A stretch of DNA of 36,086 nt. It comes from CAZSNT01 sp964607765 (GTDB lineage: Bacteria; Verrucomicrobiota; Lentisphaeria; Oligosphaerales; JABHEG01). Below the pieces are notes generated by a model. The model had not been told where the DNA came from. It worked only from the letters and a program-made list of their open reading frames with translations, and did no database searches. The first letter of the stretch is position 1. Each line of letters starts with the position of its first letter. Positions 1 through 7,885 of the stretch are shown here, piece by piece. The stretch lies in assembly GCA_964607765.1 (NCBI GenBank), contig CAZSNT010000108.1, positions 1 to 36,086 of the forward strand, written 5' to 3'. A program made the translations under genes and the position numbers.

Positions 1-21
1 ATTCCTGTGTTGGTATCCGGA

Positions 22-39
22 GCCGAGCTGGTGCTCGGC
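22..39. terminator. Small hairpin downstream of the PPIase gene
   Basis: A perfect 7-bp stem (GCCGAGC/GCTCGGC) closes a 4-nt TGGT loop about 18 bp past the stop codon of the minus-strand gene that ends at 57. There is no T-tract on either side, so it may be a weak or factor-assisted terminator, or a palindromic repeat unit like those elsewhere in the window. Confidence 0.35.
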
Positions 40-56
40 GGTCCCAGGCCGGCCAC

Positions 57-1043
57 TCACGGCAAGCCGGGCGGCGTGGATGCGGCGGGCTGCGCAGGTG
101 CGCGTGGGGCGGGAATCGACTCCAGCACGTCTTCGTAGACTGCCGTGGCAGCCGCCTCGAGTGTCGTCGCTGCAAACGCGCCCTCGATGTGCCGCTTCTT
201 CTCGATGAGCAGTGTGTGCCTGATCCTGGTCGAAACCGCATCGAACGGTGTGACCACCGCGTCCCGGCTGTCGGTGAGCATGACCAGGTACAAGCCGTCC
301 CCGCCCGTCACGATCTCACTTATCTGTCCCCGCTCGGTGAGCGCGAACCCGGCCTCGATCACGGCGGGGTCCCAGCGGTACCGTGCGCTGCCCGTCTCGA
401 GCCACCCTATGTCGCCGCCGCGATAGCGCGTGGCCTGGTCCTCGGAAGTCCCAACGGCCACGGCGCCGAACCCGTGTGCGTGGTCCTTCAGAGCCAGGGC
501 CTTCTCCCGCGCTTCACGCATGCGCGCCTGGGCCTGTGTGCGTTTCGCGTCACTCGCCTTGCGTGATACACCGATGAACAGAATGGCGAGCCGGCGTTTG
601 GCCGGCTTGGTGTACTCGTCGAGGTTCGCCTCGTAGTGCTGCTTGATTTCAGGGTCGCTCACTTCGGCATGCAGAAGTTCGGGCTCGAGCACGGTGCGCC
701 GCAGCCGACCGATCAGGACGTTCTCGCAGTTGCGGACCACCTCCGGGTCCCGATCCAGCCCGAGCGTCCCGGCACGGTCAAGCATGGCCGCACGTTCGAT
801 CATCTCGGCCAGCAGCGCGCGGCGGTCGACCTGGTCCGGCCGCGCCCCGCCCCGACGCTGCCACTCCCTCTCCACATCCTCTCTGCGGATTTCGCGATCG
901 CCAACACGCGCCACCAGGTCCGGGTCCCGCTGCGGCAGAGGCGGCTCACGCCGCCGATGCAGCCACGCGTGTCCCACAACCATGGCAAGGACAACAACAA
1001 TGCAACCGGTCAACACAGACTTGAATCTACGCGGCGACACCAT
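57..1043 (-). CDS. Membrane-anchored PpiC/parvulin-type peptidyl-prolyl isomerase
   Basis: Predicted foldase of the SurA/PrsA/parvulin type, which would assist folding of exported proteins outside the inner membrane. The 328-aa product has a short basic N-terminus and one hydrophobic segment at about residues 10-27 with no clear cleavage site, so it is probably a signal anchor. A SurA_N-like helical region follows (VARVGDREIRREDVEREW, about 44-61). The rotamase-like domain spans about 147-262, with the family-typical strand RRLAILFI and later GDIGWLETGSA and FALTERGQISEIV. The C-terminus is Ala/Pro-rich. The ATG at 1043 is preceded by GGAGG at 9 nt spacing. The gene stands alone, and a sigma70-like promoter is visible about 70 bp upstream. 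Domain identity rests on motif recognition; the client proteins are unknown, though secreted enzymes encoded nearby are plausible. Confidence 0.85.
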   Translation of the reverse strand: MVSPRRFKSVLTGCIVVVLAMVVGHAWLHRRREPPLPQRDPDLVARVGDREIRREDVEREWQRRGGARPDQVDRRALLAEMIERAAMLDRAGTLGLDRDPEVVRNCENVLIGRLRRTVLEPELLHAEVSDPEIKQHYEANLDEYTKPAKRRLAILFIGVSRKASDAKRTQAQARMREAREKALALKDHAHGFGAVAVGTSEDQATRYRGGDIGWLETGSARYRWDPAVIEAGFALTERGQISEIVTGGDGLYLVMLTDSRDAVVTPFDAVSTRIRHTLLIEKKRHIEGAFAATTLEAAATAVYEDVLESIPAPRAPAQPAASTPPGLP

Positions 1044-1115
1044 TCGGAACGGCCTCCCTCAGGCGTGCTGTACCTACCAGTCAAGTGATCAGTGATGAGT
1101 CTTTTCCGAGAAGTC

Positions 1116-1143
1116 AGGATAGTACCGGTTCCCCGCCTGTCAA
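1116..1143 (-). promoter_or_regulatory. Candidate sigma70-type promoter for the PPIase gene
   Basis: Reading the minus strand, TTGACA (1143-1138) is followed after 16 bp by TATCCT (1121-1116). This is a perfect -35 with a 4/6 -10 box. Transcription would start near 1109, giving a leader of about 65 nt to the ATG at 1043. Confidence 0.42.
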
Positions 1144-1209
1144 CCCAGCGACCCAGCCGTGGCGCTGAGCGGGTAACCGGTAAGCTGGATTGTTGGCTAC
1201 CGCATCCTG

Positions 1210-1340
1210 CCTGGCCGGACGTAGCGCCGCTCTCTGGGCGGCGGCTTCCGGTCGTCGCGCTACGGCCGAAGCAGTCGCCGCTCGGAGTGCGGCGCTACCG
1301 CCGGAGCAGTCGCCGCTCGGAGTGCGGCGCTACGGCCGGA
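1210..1340. repeat. REP-like palindromic repeats, including a 35-bp tandem duplication
   Basis: This lies in the 315-bp gene-free stretch 1044-1358. Two adjacent 35-bp units (1271-1305 and 1306-1340) differ at one base. Each holds the imperfect palindrome CGCCGC-TCGGAGT-GCGGCG followed by CTAC. A diverged, inverted partner begins with GTAG at 1221 (GTAGCGCCGC, then GGCGGCGGC). A GTAG or CTAC foot beside a hairpin is the hallmark of bacterial REP sequences mobilised by REP-associated tyrosine transposases. No such transposase is encoded in the window. The rest of the stretch holds the PPIase promoter and nothing else I recognise. Confidence 0.7.
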
Positions 1341-1358
1341 CACACACACCGCGAACAC

Positions 1359-2318
1359 TCAGCGCTTGCTCGCCTGCGATGTGAATCCGCCGCGGTACAC
1401 GGCAACCGCGACCGCCTGGAGCGGGCCGAGCCGGTCGCCGAGCGCTGCGGGCACGATGCGGCAGGCGGCCAGGCTGCGCGGCAGTGTCTCTTGCGCCAGA
1501 ACGCGCTTCATCTCCGGTTCCAGGAAGCGACGGCAGCGCACGAACATGCTCCCGACCACGATCACGTCCGGATTCAAGATATCGATGATGATCGACAGCG
1601 CCATGCCCAGACGTCGTCCGGACTCGGCCAGGATCTCGCAAGCAACAGCGTCCCCCCGTTCCGCGGCCTCGCCCACATGCCGGGCCGTGATCGCGTCGAT
1701 GCTGCCGGGACTGAACGATACGGCGCCGCGGAGCTCGCGTGCCCTGGCCTGGGCCAGCTGCGTGATGCCGCTGCCGCTGCAGAAGCCCTCGAACGACCCG
1801 GCTTTGTGCACGCCCACCGGCCCGTCCGCGGCGAGCCGGATGTGCCCGACCTCGCCGGCACACCCGGTTGCGCCCTCGTACAGGCGGCCCGCTAGAATCA
1901 GGCCGGCGCCCATGCCCGTACCCGCGGTCAGGAACACAACGTTGCTGCAGCCGCGTGCCGCACCGAACTGCCACTCGGCTAACGCGCCCGCGTTCGCATC
2001 GTTCATCAGGAACGCCCGGCCGCCGAAGCGGTCGACCAGCGCATCGACGATCGCCACGTCCTGCCACTCGGGAAGGCACGGCGGCGCCTGGATGATCCCG
2101 CGCACGCTGTCCTGCGGGTCGCCGCAGGCAATACCGAAGACTGGTGAGTCGCCCGGGTGAAGCGCCTCGAGCTCACGGCAGATCCGGGGCACGGCAGAGG
2201 CGGGAGCTTCGGTCGGGAACGTGACAGACGCCAGGACGTCACCGGCGAGCGTTGCCTCGGCCACGGTGCATTTCGTGCCGCCGATATCGATCCCGAAAAT
2301 GCGCATGCTGTGCTCCAT
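1359..2318 (-). CDS. ROK-family sugar kinase
   Basis: Predicted cytoplasmic ATP-dependent hexose kinase of the ROK family (glucokinase, N-acetylhexosamine kinase and relatives), 319 aa. The phosphate-binding loop is GIDIGGTK at about residues 9-16. The catalytic Asp is in LMNDANAGALAE (Asp107). The second ATP-binding glycine segment is TAGTGMGAGLILAG (131-144), followed by GEVGHIRL. The family's zinc motif (CxCGxxGC) is missing: after GH comes GVHKAGSFEGFCSGSG. There is no N-terminal helix-turn-helix, so it is a kinase rather than a NagC/Xyl-type repressor. The start is the ATG at 2318, 10 bp after the upstream stop, with GAGG 8 nt before it; a second ATG lies at 2306. As the last gene of the GH123-like operon it probably phosphorylates a sugar that the operon releases. 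The substrate cannot be read from sequence. Confidence 0.88.
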   Translation of the reverse strand: MEHSMRIFGIDIGGTKCTVAEATLAGDVLASVTFPTEAPASAVPRICRELEALHPGDSPVFGIACGDPQDSVRGIIQAPPCLPEWQDVAIVDALVDRFGGRAFLMNDANAGALAEWQFGAARGCSNVVFLTAGTGMGAGLILAGRLYEGATGCAGEVGHIRLAADGPVGVHKAGSFEGFCSGSGITQLAQARARELRGAVSFSPGSIDAITARHVGEAAERGDAVACEILAESGRRLGMALSIIIDILNPDVIVVGSMFVRCRRFLEPEMKRVLAQETLPRSLAACRIVPAALGDRLGPLQAVAVAVYRGGFTSQASKR

Positions 2319-2328
2319 GCCGGAATCC

Positions 2329-3093
2329 TCAGAAAGCGTGCCGCCGGCTCTTCTCCGAGAGGTGCAGACGCGGCCCCCCCGGGACAAGCGCCTCGAGATC
2401 CCCGGCGGTCAGTGCTTCGAACGCGCCGCCATCGATGGAAGGACCGTCCGCGCTGAGCTTGATCCGGATCCGCTTCTTGGGATCGTCGAGGTCGATGTCA
2501 TGCGGCCAATCGCGCCTGGCAGGCACTCTGACAGCCATGTCGGCGGACTGATTGCCTGCGACGCACTTAACGGTGAAGTACTCCGCCCCGGGGAAAATCT
2601 CCGGCCGGACCGAGTGCGTGGTCCCGGCGTGCGCATCGAGAATCAGGCTCAAACTGGGGGAGTGTGGGTAGCCGTCCGCCGCCACGGACTTGACCCAGAC
2701 CTCCATGCAGGGAACCGCCTTGCCCGTCGTGTTGGTTACATGGACACTGACCGCCCTGCCCTGGGCACTCAGGTTCATGAAGCTGAGCACTGATTTCGAC
2801 TCCCATCGTGACCGGCCGCGCTGGATGCACGTCCATGAATAGAAGGGACTCAGCGGATAGTCTGACAGGAACGGCGTCCCGTCCCGCGCGACGTTCAAAG
2901 TCCAGCGCCAGTACTTCTCACTGAACGCGCCGGCGACAGTGACGGCAGCACTGAGGGTGCCCCCTTCTGCCTGCCCTTCGTAAGTCGTCTCTTCGAAGCC
3001 CTGGGCAGGTGTGGTCTGAGGCAGGAAATACACGAAAACGACAGTCAGCAAGCAAGCTGAGGCCTTCCCGACATGCAGGGCGTACGAGAACAT
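2329..3093 (-). CDS. Secreted protein of unknown function
   Basis: A 254-aa product that I do not recognise. An N-terminal hydrophobic segment (about residues 10-25, LLTVVFVYFLP) followed by small residues suggests a signal peptide cleaved near residue 31, so the protein is probably periplasmic or extracellular. The mature part looks beta-rich, with alternating hydrophobic and polar stretches and many Trp and Tyr (KYWRWTLNVARDG, FYSWTCIQRG), compatible with a beta-sandwich. The ATG at 3093 has AAGGAGG 6 nt upstream. It lies 32 bp after the GH123-like hydrolase and 10 bp before the ROK kinase, so it belongs to that operon and may bind the same glycan. No catalytic motif was seen. Confidence 0.75.
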   Translation of the reverse strand: MFSYALHVGKASACLLTVVFVYFLPQTTPAQGFEETTYEGQAEGGTLSAAVTVAGAFSEKYWRWTLNVARDGTPFLSDYPLSPFYSWTCIQRGRSRWESKSVLSFMNLSAQGRAVSVHVTNTTGKAVPCMEVWVKSVAADGYPHSPSLSLILDAHAGTTHSVRPEIFPGAEYFTVKCVAGNQSADMAVRVPARRDWPHDIDLDDPKKRIRIKLSADGPSIDGGAFEALTAGDLEALVPGGPRLHLSEKSRRHAF

Positions 3094-3125
3094 CCTGTTC
3101 CTCCTTGAGCGTCACAGCCGCCGAG

Positions 3126-6100
3126 TCAATGCTGCCGCAGTTCCTCGAGCAGCTGCCCCGCTTCGATGCGTGCCCGAATGACCGGCGCGGGGTCCGGCAT
3201 GATATCGGTCGAGTAACGCCCGCCGCGATTCGGCATCCGCACCAGGTCACACATGGCGGCCAAAGCGGCCTGTGCACGGGCACTCCCTTTGCGGGCGAAG
3301 CTGTCCAGGGCCAGCAGCAAGTGGTAGTCGTCGACGCCCTCACGCGCGGCCACCAGACGGATGCTGGGCACGGGTTCGCTCAGGCCCAGGTCCTCGCCGG
3401 GGTAGGCAAGGTACCCGTCGCCGTTCGGATAGCGTACCCAGCGATAGTTCTCGCCGTCCGAGCTCTGACGGATGAACGAGTGCCAGCCGCGCTCCCACGG
3501 GTTGTATGTCCACCAGGACACGCCCCAGAACTCGTACGCTTCACAGCCGTACTTGAAGCAGAACCACGGCAGCAGCCGCTCGATCGCGAGGAACGGCGTG
3601 TCGGTGCACATCTGCCCGTCGGTCGTGTACCAGAACCGGTCGCCGGCAGCCTTGCGCGCCGCGTGCTTCTCCGGATCGAACGAGCCGTGCGGCCCCATCC
3701 CCCACAGGGTCAGATGGTCCGCCAAGCCGTCGATGTAGTGCCATGTGCTGGAGTACACGAGTACGTCGGGAGCGACCTCCCGGGCCATGTCCGCAATGCG
3801 CGCGATGCCGTTGATCGTCACATCGCTCGTCTTGTGCGGCTCGTCGGAGATGTAGTGCACGAAATTGTCGCGCCACCCGTTGCGTGTAAGGTGGTCAATG
3901 AACATGGCGTAGGCCTGCTTCCAGGCTTTGACGTATTTCTCGTCAAACGGTTCGAGCCCGAAAATGCCCCGCGGCGGATACGCCCAGCCGCAGGCGTAGA
4001 ACCAGCGGTTCGGCGTGTAGACCTTGCCTATCTTGAGCTCATCGAACAGCAGCCGCGCCTGCTGGTCAAACTCGGCGGTGTCCAGCGCCACACGTCCGTC
4101 CTCGTAGGTGAAAACGGGGTTCGCAACCACGAAGCCGGGTGACACGTTGTAGCGGGCCAGGAAGCGGTACCAGGTGGACACGTCCGCACCGGCGAACGGG
4201 TTCCTGCCGCGGCCGCGACGCAGGTCGTAGATGGCGGTAATCCCCTTCGCCTCCGGAATTGTCAGGCCCCATACCGTGACCACGAGCGGCACACCGAGCA
4301 CTTCCCCGCCGTGGCGCACCTCGACCGTAGCGGCGTAACGCCCGGGCGGCGCCGTGGCCGGCACGTGCACATCGAACCACACAGGCTGCGTGGCGTTCGC
4401 GGCGAGCGCAACGGCCTTGCCGGCGGTCATGGGCACAAGCGGGTCCGGCCACCAGCCGGCCCAGCCGTCTGAGCCCCTGCCCCGCGGCAGCAGCCGGTGG
4501 TGGGCGGGCGCCGTCGAGCCCGCGTAGCCCATGGGGAAATCAATGGGGACGTACCCCACACGGTAGACTCGAGGCGCGGGCAGTTCCCCCTCGCCGTCGA
4601 CGCGCCGCAGCGGCCCGACCTCAACCGTTGCCTCCCCGGCAGCAGCGGCCCGCAGACAAAGCTGCGCTGCTTTTCGAGCATTCCGAAACGCGTACACCTC
4701 GAGCCGACCGCGAGGCGCGGCGGGCGGGACGTCTTCCCGAAAGACCTTGACCAACGGATTGACGGCCCAGGCGGCGAAGCTCGGGCGTTCCTGCGCGGGG
4801 ACGTCCGGGGCGCCGACAACCCCCTCCGCCACCGGCGCGAGCAGCACGTTGTCGTGACGCAGCGTGCCCCGGCCGTTCATGGTCAGATGGATTTCGACGA
4901 AAGCGCAGTCCGGCGGCGTGGTGACGGTGACGGAGGTCCGGGTCCAGCCCGAGTCACCTGCGACGCTTGTCGTCGTACCGAAGAACGGGCTGGCCGTGTG
5001 CGAGCGGTCCGCGCGCCGGAAGTGCCCGTGGATCTTCACGCTGCCGTCCACGCCCTCGGTGCTGATGAAGCCCGAGAGCAGATACTGCCGCCCGGGCTTA
5101 ACCGGCACCATCTGGCGCCACCCGGTCCAGCCGGGATCGGGCAGATCCTTCGGTACGTCCAGCTCCAGACACCAGGACCCGTTCATACCTTTGCGGACAC
5201 GCCTCGCTCTGAAACGTCCCTTCACCTCATTGCCTTCCTCTCCCGCGTGCCATACCTCAGGCGTCGCGTCGGCGCCCTGCTCCATGGTCCCGTTGACAGC
5301 CAGGTTCAGGTCCCCGCCCGCCCAGGCCGCGAGACCAGGCACACCCGCGCTGTCCGTACCGGCCGGGGCCGGAGTCGTCCCCAGGTAGAGCCACAATGTC
5401 TTGGCTGTGCGCGCGGGAACATCGGCAACAGCGAACAATCCGTCGTGCATCTTGCCGGTCAACATCAGCGCCTGTTCCGGCTGCGCAGAGTCCACCAGAC
5501 AGAACGCCGGGGCAGCCCCGAATCCAAGGAGCTTCCCAAGCCGATTCTGGAGCCGCCGTGTGTCAATGGTCACCACGGTGCCGCTGTACGGAACAGACCC
5601 CACGTTCGACACCACAACCGGCGCGCGCCAGGCCCAACGTGGATCGTCCGGCCACGCGGCGTCCGCACCTGTCCGGGCGAGGATCTGCTTCTCGGCGGCG
5701 AGGACACGGACACTGACGGTGTCCGCGCCGCCTATCTCCTCCAATTCAGCCGCATCGAACCACGCCGTGCCCGTGCCGTGCAGCAGCGTGCCGCAAGACA
5801 GGACGTTCGCTTCTTCAGGAATCTCGAACTCAACACTCATGCGGCGCCAGCCGAACGTGCCTGAGGACGTATCGCTCTTGTTCACCATCTGCACGCGGTT
5901 CCCGTCAACATGGATGTACCACCCCACGCGCCCGACCACATCCTGCGCTTTCGCCCAGCCGCTGAACCGGAACCGCTGGCCCGGCCGTACCGGACACCCG
6001 CCCTGCGCATACTTGACCCATTCGGGGTTGGCGCCGGGATCCACTTCACAGCGTGCACATTTCCGGCCGCTGTAGGCGCCGCCGTCCTGCAGGGACATGC

Positions 6101-6707
6101 GGTGAGTCGCGTCTGCGCCGTGTGTCTGCCACCCGGTCGGCGCGGCGTCGCCCTGCTCGAAGTCCAGGTTACCCAACGCCGTGCCGAGCCACTCGGCCGG
6201 CGCCCACGCATCCGGGTTGCCCGCGTACAGAAACAACGTCACCGCCTCCGCCGCGTCTGCGGGCTTCGGCTGCGCCGCAGCTGTGTCCGGTTCGGCGTCG
6301 GCAGTCTCGAGCCGCACGGTCGCCCCGCCCGTGTCCGCCCCGGTCTCCACCGGCACAGTGACCACATCCCCGACGGCGAGCGTGCCGTCGCGCTTCGGCG
6401 CGCCGTCGCCCCCGCGCAGCCCGAACACGTACTCCACGCCGTTCGCGCCCTGCACACGCAGCGACGCCACCGGCTGCCCCACCAGCGCGGCCGTGCCGTC
6501 ATCCCCCCGTACCGGGACCTGCACGGGCGCGCCCTGCAGCGGCTCCGTGCCTCTGTGCTGTATCTCCACGGGAACACGGATGGACCATGTGCCTCCGCCG
6601 TCGTAACTCAACGAAGAGGACCATGGCACTTCCGCGCCGTGACTGACAGCGGCCCACACGGCTAATGACGCACACCACAGGAGACCGCGTTTCGCTGTTC
6701 GTCTCAT
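3126..6707 (-). CDS. Large secreted multidomain hydrolase, DUF4091/GH123-like
   Basis: A 1193-aa exported protein. A signal peptide covers about residues 1-24 (LLWCASLAVWAAVSHGA). The N-terminal half contains a module pair that occurs twice: a DUF2341-like beta domain (about 25-170, again about 320-455) followed by a carbohydrate-binding-like jelly roll (starting near 180 with NLDFEQGDAAPTGW, again near 466 with NLAVNGTMEQGADATPEVW). The C-terminal part resembles the GH123 catalytic barrel. It has HYISDEPH near 950, matching the Asp-Glu pair that GH123 beta-N-acetylgalactosaminidases use in substrate-assisted catalysis, and ends with the DUF4091-typical PSIRLVAAREGVDDYHLLLAL. The real start is the ATG at 6707, preceded by AGGAGAAGG; longer upstream reading is out-of-frame overlap with the previous gene. 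The start overlaps the upstream stop by ATGA, implying translational coupling. Substrate specificity is inferred only. Confidence 0.85.
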   Translation of the reverse strand: MRRTAKRGLLWCASLAVWAAVSHGAEVPWSSSLSYDGGGTWSIRVPVEIQHRGTEPLQGAPVQVPVRGDDGTAALVGQPVASLRVQGANGVEYVFGLRGGDGAPKRDGTLAVGDVVTVPVETGADTGGATVRLETADAEPDTAAAQPKPADAAEAVTLFLYAGNPDAWAPAEWLGTALGNLDFEQGDAAPTGWQTHGADATHRMSLQDGGAYSGRKCARCEVDPGANPEWVKYAQGGCPVRPGQRFRFSGWAKAQDVVGRVGWYIHVDGNRVQMVNKSDTSSGTFGWRRMSVEFEIPEEANVLSCGTLLHGTGTAWFDAAELEEIGGADTVSVRVLAAEKQILARTGADAAWPDDPRWAWRAPVVVSNVGSVPYSGTVVTIDTRRLQNRLGKLLGFGAAPAFCLVDSAQPEQALMLTGKMHDGLFAVADVPARTAKTLWLYLGTTPAPAGTDSAGVPGLAAWAGGDLNLAVNGTMEQGADATPEVWHAGEEGNEVKGRFRARRVRKGMNGSWCLELDVPKDLPDPGWTGWRQMVPVKPGRQYLLSGFISTEGVDGSVKIHGHFRRADRSHTASPFFGTTTSVAGDSGWTRTSVTVTTPPDCAFVEIHLTMNGRGTLRHDNVLLAPVAEGVVGAPDVPAQERPSFAAWAVNPLVKVFREDVPPAAPRGRLEVYAFRNARKAAQLCLRAAAAGEATVEVGPLRRVDGEGELPAPRVYRVGYVPIDFPMGYAGSTAPAHHRLLPRGRGSDGWAGWWPDPLVPMTAGKAVALAANATQPVWFDVHVPATAPPGRYAATVEVRHGGEVLGVPLVVTVWGLTIPEAKGITAIYDLRRGRGRNPFAGADVSTWYRFLARYNVSPGFVVANPVFTYEDGRVALDTAEFDQQARLLFDELKIGKVYTPNRWFYACGWAYPPRGIFGLEPFDEKYVKAWKQAYAMFIDHLTRNGWRDNFVHYISDEPHKTSDVTINGIARIADMAREVAPDVLVYSSTWHYIDGLADHLTLWGMGPHGSFDPEKHAARKAAGDRFWYTTDGQMCTDTPFLAIERLLPWFCFKYGCEAYEFWGVSWWTYNPWERGWHSFIRQSSDGENYRWVRYPNGDGYLAYPGEDLGLSEPVPSIRLVAAREGVDDYHLLLALDSFARKGSARAQAALAAMCDLVRMPNRGGRYSTDIMPDPAPVIRARIEAGQLLEELRQH

Positions 6708-7567
6708 CTGCCTTCTCCTCTCCGGATGCTTGCCTTGGAGCGGGTCTCCTGGAGCTGGACGTCCGCTTGTTTCCCGGCCAGGATTCCCATCGAGATATCG
6801 ATGCACTCCTGCGCTTCCCGGGGCGCCATCGTACCCACAGTGACCATGTCCTGAGGTCGGAGCGTGTTCCACACGAAGTTCAGCGCCTGGAACGGCCTCA
6901 ACTGCCCCGCCGCCATGGGCTTGATGGTCATCACCGGCTTCCTGGCGTTGCGGATGACGCGACTGATCCAGTCCACCTCGACCTGCATCAGGAACCCCAT
7001 CGAGTTGTAGAGCGAGATGTAGGTCTCGACGTCCACGGCGCTCTCGTCGGCGTACACGATCGACTCCGGCATGTGCGTGCTCAGCCCGGGGATCATGCCG
7101 CGGTCCCGGATCATGCGGCTGAGCTGGTCCATGTGCCGGATCTTGCGCGTGCAACGGTCGACCAGCGCGTCGGTCGTGGTCTGATGCGGGAAGCAGAATG
7201 TGGCGCCCAACCGCTCGTTCTCGTCGAAGATCCGCTCCGCGTCGGCCCCGAACCCCTTCTCCGGCGTCTCCGGGCCCACCGGGATGAGCGGCGTGGACAC
7301 GACGATGACTCTCTTGCCGGTTCGCTGCTGCGCCTCCTGGATGCCTTCCCACATCGCCTGGCGCTGGATCAGGCCCATGATGGTGTCCACGCCGGCGTTG
7401 AGGAATACCTCGATGATGTCCGCAATCCGGTCCCGGTTCTCCACGTGCGTGTGGATGTACTCGTCCTTGGCCGCGGTCGTGTGGCTGAACCCCAGGAACC
7501 AGTTCGTTCCGATAATCATCCGCGAAACGGATACTCCGCCGACCGTCGTTCTGGGAAAGCTGTCCAT
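6704..7567 (-). CDS. Uncharacterised TIM-barrel-like protein, distant resemblance to aldo-keto reductases
   Basis: A 287-aa cytoplasmic protein with no signal peptide. The opening VSRMIIGTNWFLGFSHT, the periodic beta/alpha pattern (IEVFLNAGVDTIMG, KRVIVVSTPLI, GATFCFPHQ, RGMIPGLSTHMPE) and the closing MTIKPMAAGQL...VTVGTMAPREAQECI resemble the barrel and C-terminal cofactor-binding region of aldo-keto reductases. The usual AKR Asp/Tyr/Lys/His tetrad is not obvious, so enzymatic activity is uncertain. It opens the operon that includes the GH123-like enzyme and ROK kinase, so it may process a sugar product. The ATG at 7567 has GAGG 5 nt upstream; an in-frame GTG at 7573 is an alternative start. 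Its stop overlaps the next start by 4 bp. Confidence 0.8.
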   Translation of the reverse strand: MDSFPRTTVGGVSVSRMIIGTNWFLGFSHTTAAKDEYIHTHVENRDRIADIIEVFLNAGVDTIMGLIQRQAMWEGIQEAQQRTGKRVIVVSTPLIPVGPETPEKGFGADAERIFDENERLGATFCFPHQTTTDALVDRCTRKIRHMDQLSRMIRDRGMIPGLSTHMPESIVYADESAVDVETYISLYNSMGFLMQVEVDWISRVIRNARKPVMTIKPMAAGQLRPFQALNFVWNTLRPQDMVTVGTMAPREAQECIDISMGILAGKQADVQLQETRSKASIRRGEGR

Positions 7568-7679
7568 GGTCACCTCACCTGCCTGTCGCCCTGTCCGTCC
7601 CCGATCCGGGCCAAACGTAAATCGCCGCCACGCCCTGCGCTACCGGCGAGGTCACGATTCCGTAGCCCCTAAGACACAT

Positions 7680-7707
7680 GGGAGTAGGGCCGAGCGGCCT
7701 ACGTCCC
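7680..7707. repeat. Imperfect palindrome in the divergent intergenic region
   Basis: GGGA-GTAGGGCC, loop GAGC, then GGCCTAC-GTCCC form a near-perfect hairpin with two single-base bulges. It lies between the minus-strand operon start (7567) and the plus-strand pseudopilin (7886). It carries GTAG and CTAC feet like the REP-type repeats elsewhere in the window, but could also be an operator serving one or both divergent units. The rest of 7574-7783 shows only GC-rich sequence with fragments resembling the repeats. Confidence 0.5.
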
Positions 7708-7783
7708 GATGTGCCGCGGGCGGCCCCCGACCGCCACGCGCCCCCCGTAACTCCGAGGCATTGCCCAGGACACGCAGGTCGTC

Positions 7784-7812
7784 TTGCATAGGGGTGCGCG
7801 CGTGGCTAAAGT
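7784..7812 (+). promoter_or_regulatory. Candidate promoter for the pseudopilin cluster
   Basis: TTGCAT (7784-7789) and TAAAGT (7807-7812) are separated by 17 bp and each match the sigma70 consensus at 4 of 6 positions. Transcription would begin near 7819, leaving a leader of about 67 nt before the ATG at 7886. The leader contains a short GC-rich dyad (GCGGG...CCCGC, about 7820-7837). Confidence 0.38.
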
Positions 7813-7885
7813 AAACCAAGCGGGGAACAACTCCCGCGCCCTTCATGTCCAGAGGACTGAAGACGTTTTGAGTTCGGACCATCCG

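Noticed and set aside
1210..1340. A CRISPR array
   Set aside because: The repeats are directly abutting palindromes with no unique spacers and no cas genes nearby.
1359..2318. ROK protein as a transcriptional repressor
   Set aside because: There is no N-terminal helix-turn-helix; the protein begins at the ATP-binding loop.
6708..7352. In-frame upstream extension that would make the GH123-like protein 1408 aa long
   Set aside because: The extra 215 residues are an antisense-like, Gly/Arg/His-rich out-of-frame reading of the preceding gene. A signal peptide and ribosome site begin exactly at 6707.
7652..7882. Possible 76-aa minus-strand gene between the divergent operons
   Set aside because: No recognisable motif or ribosome site, and it covers repeats and the candidate promoter.
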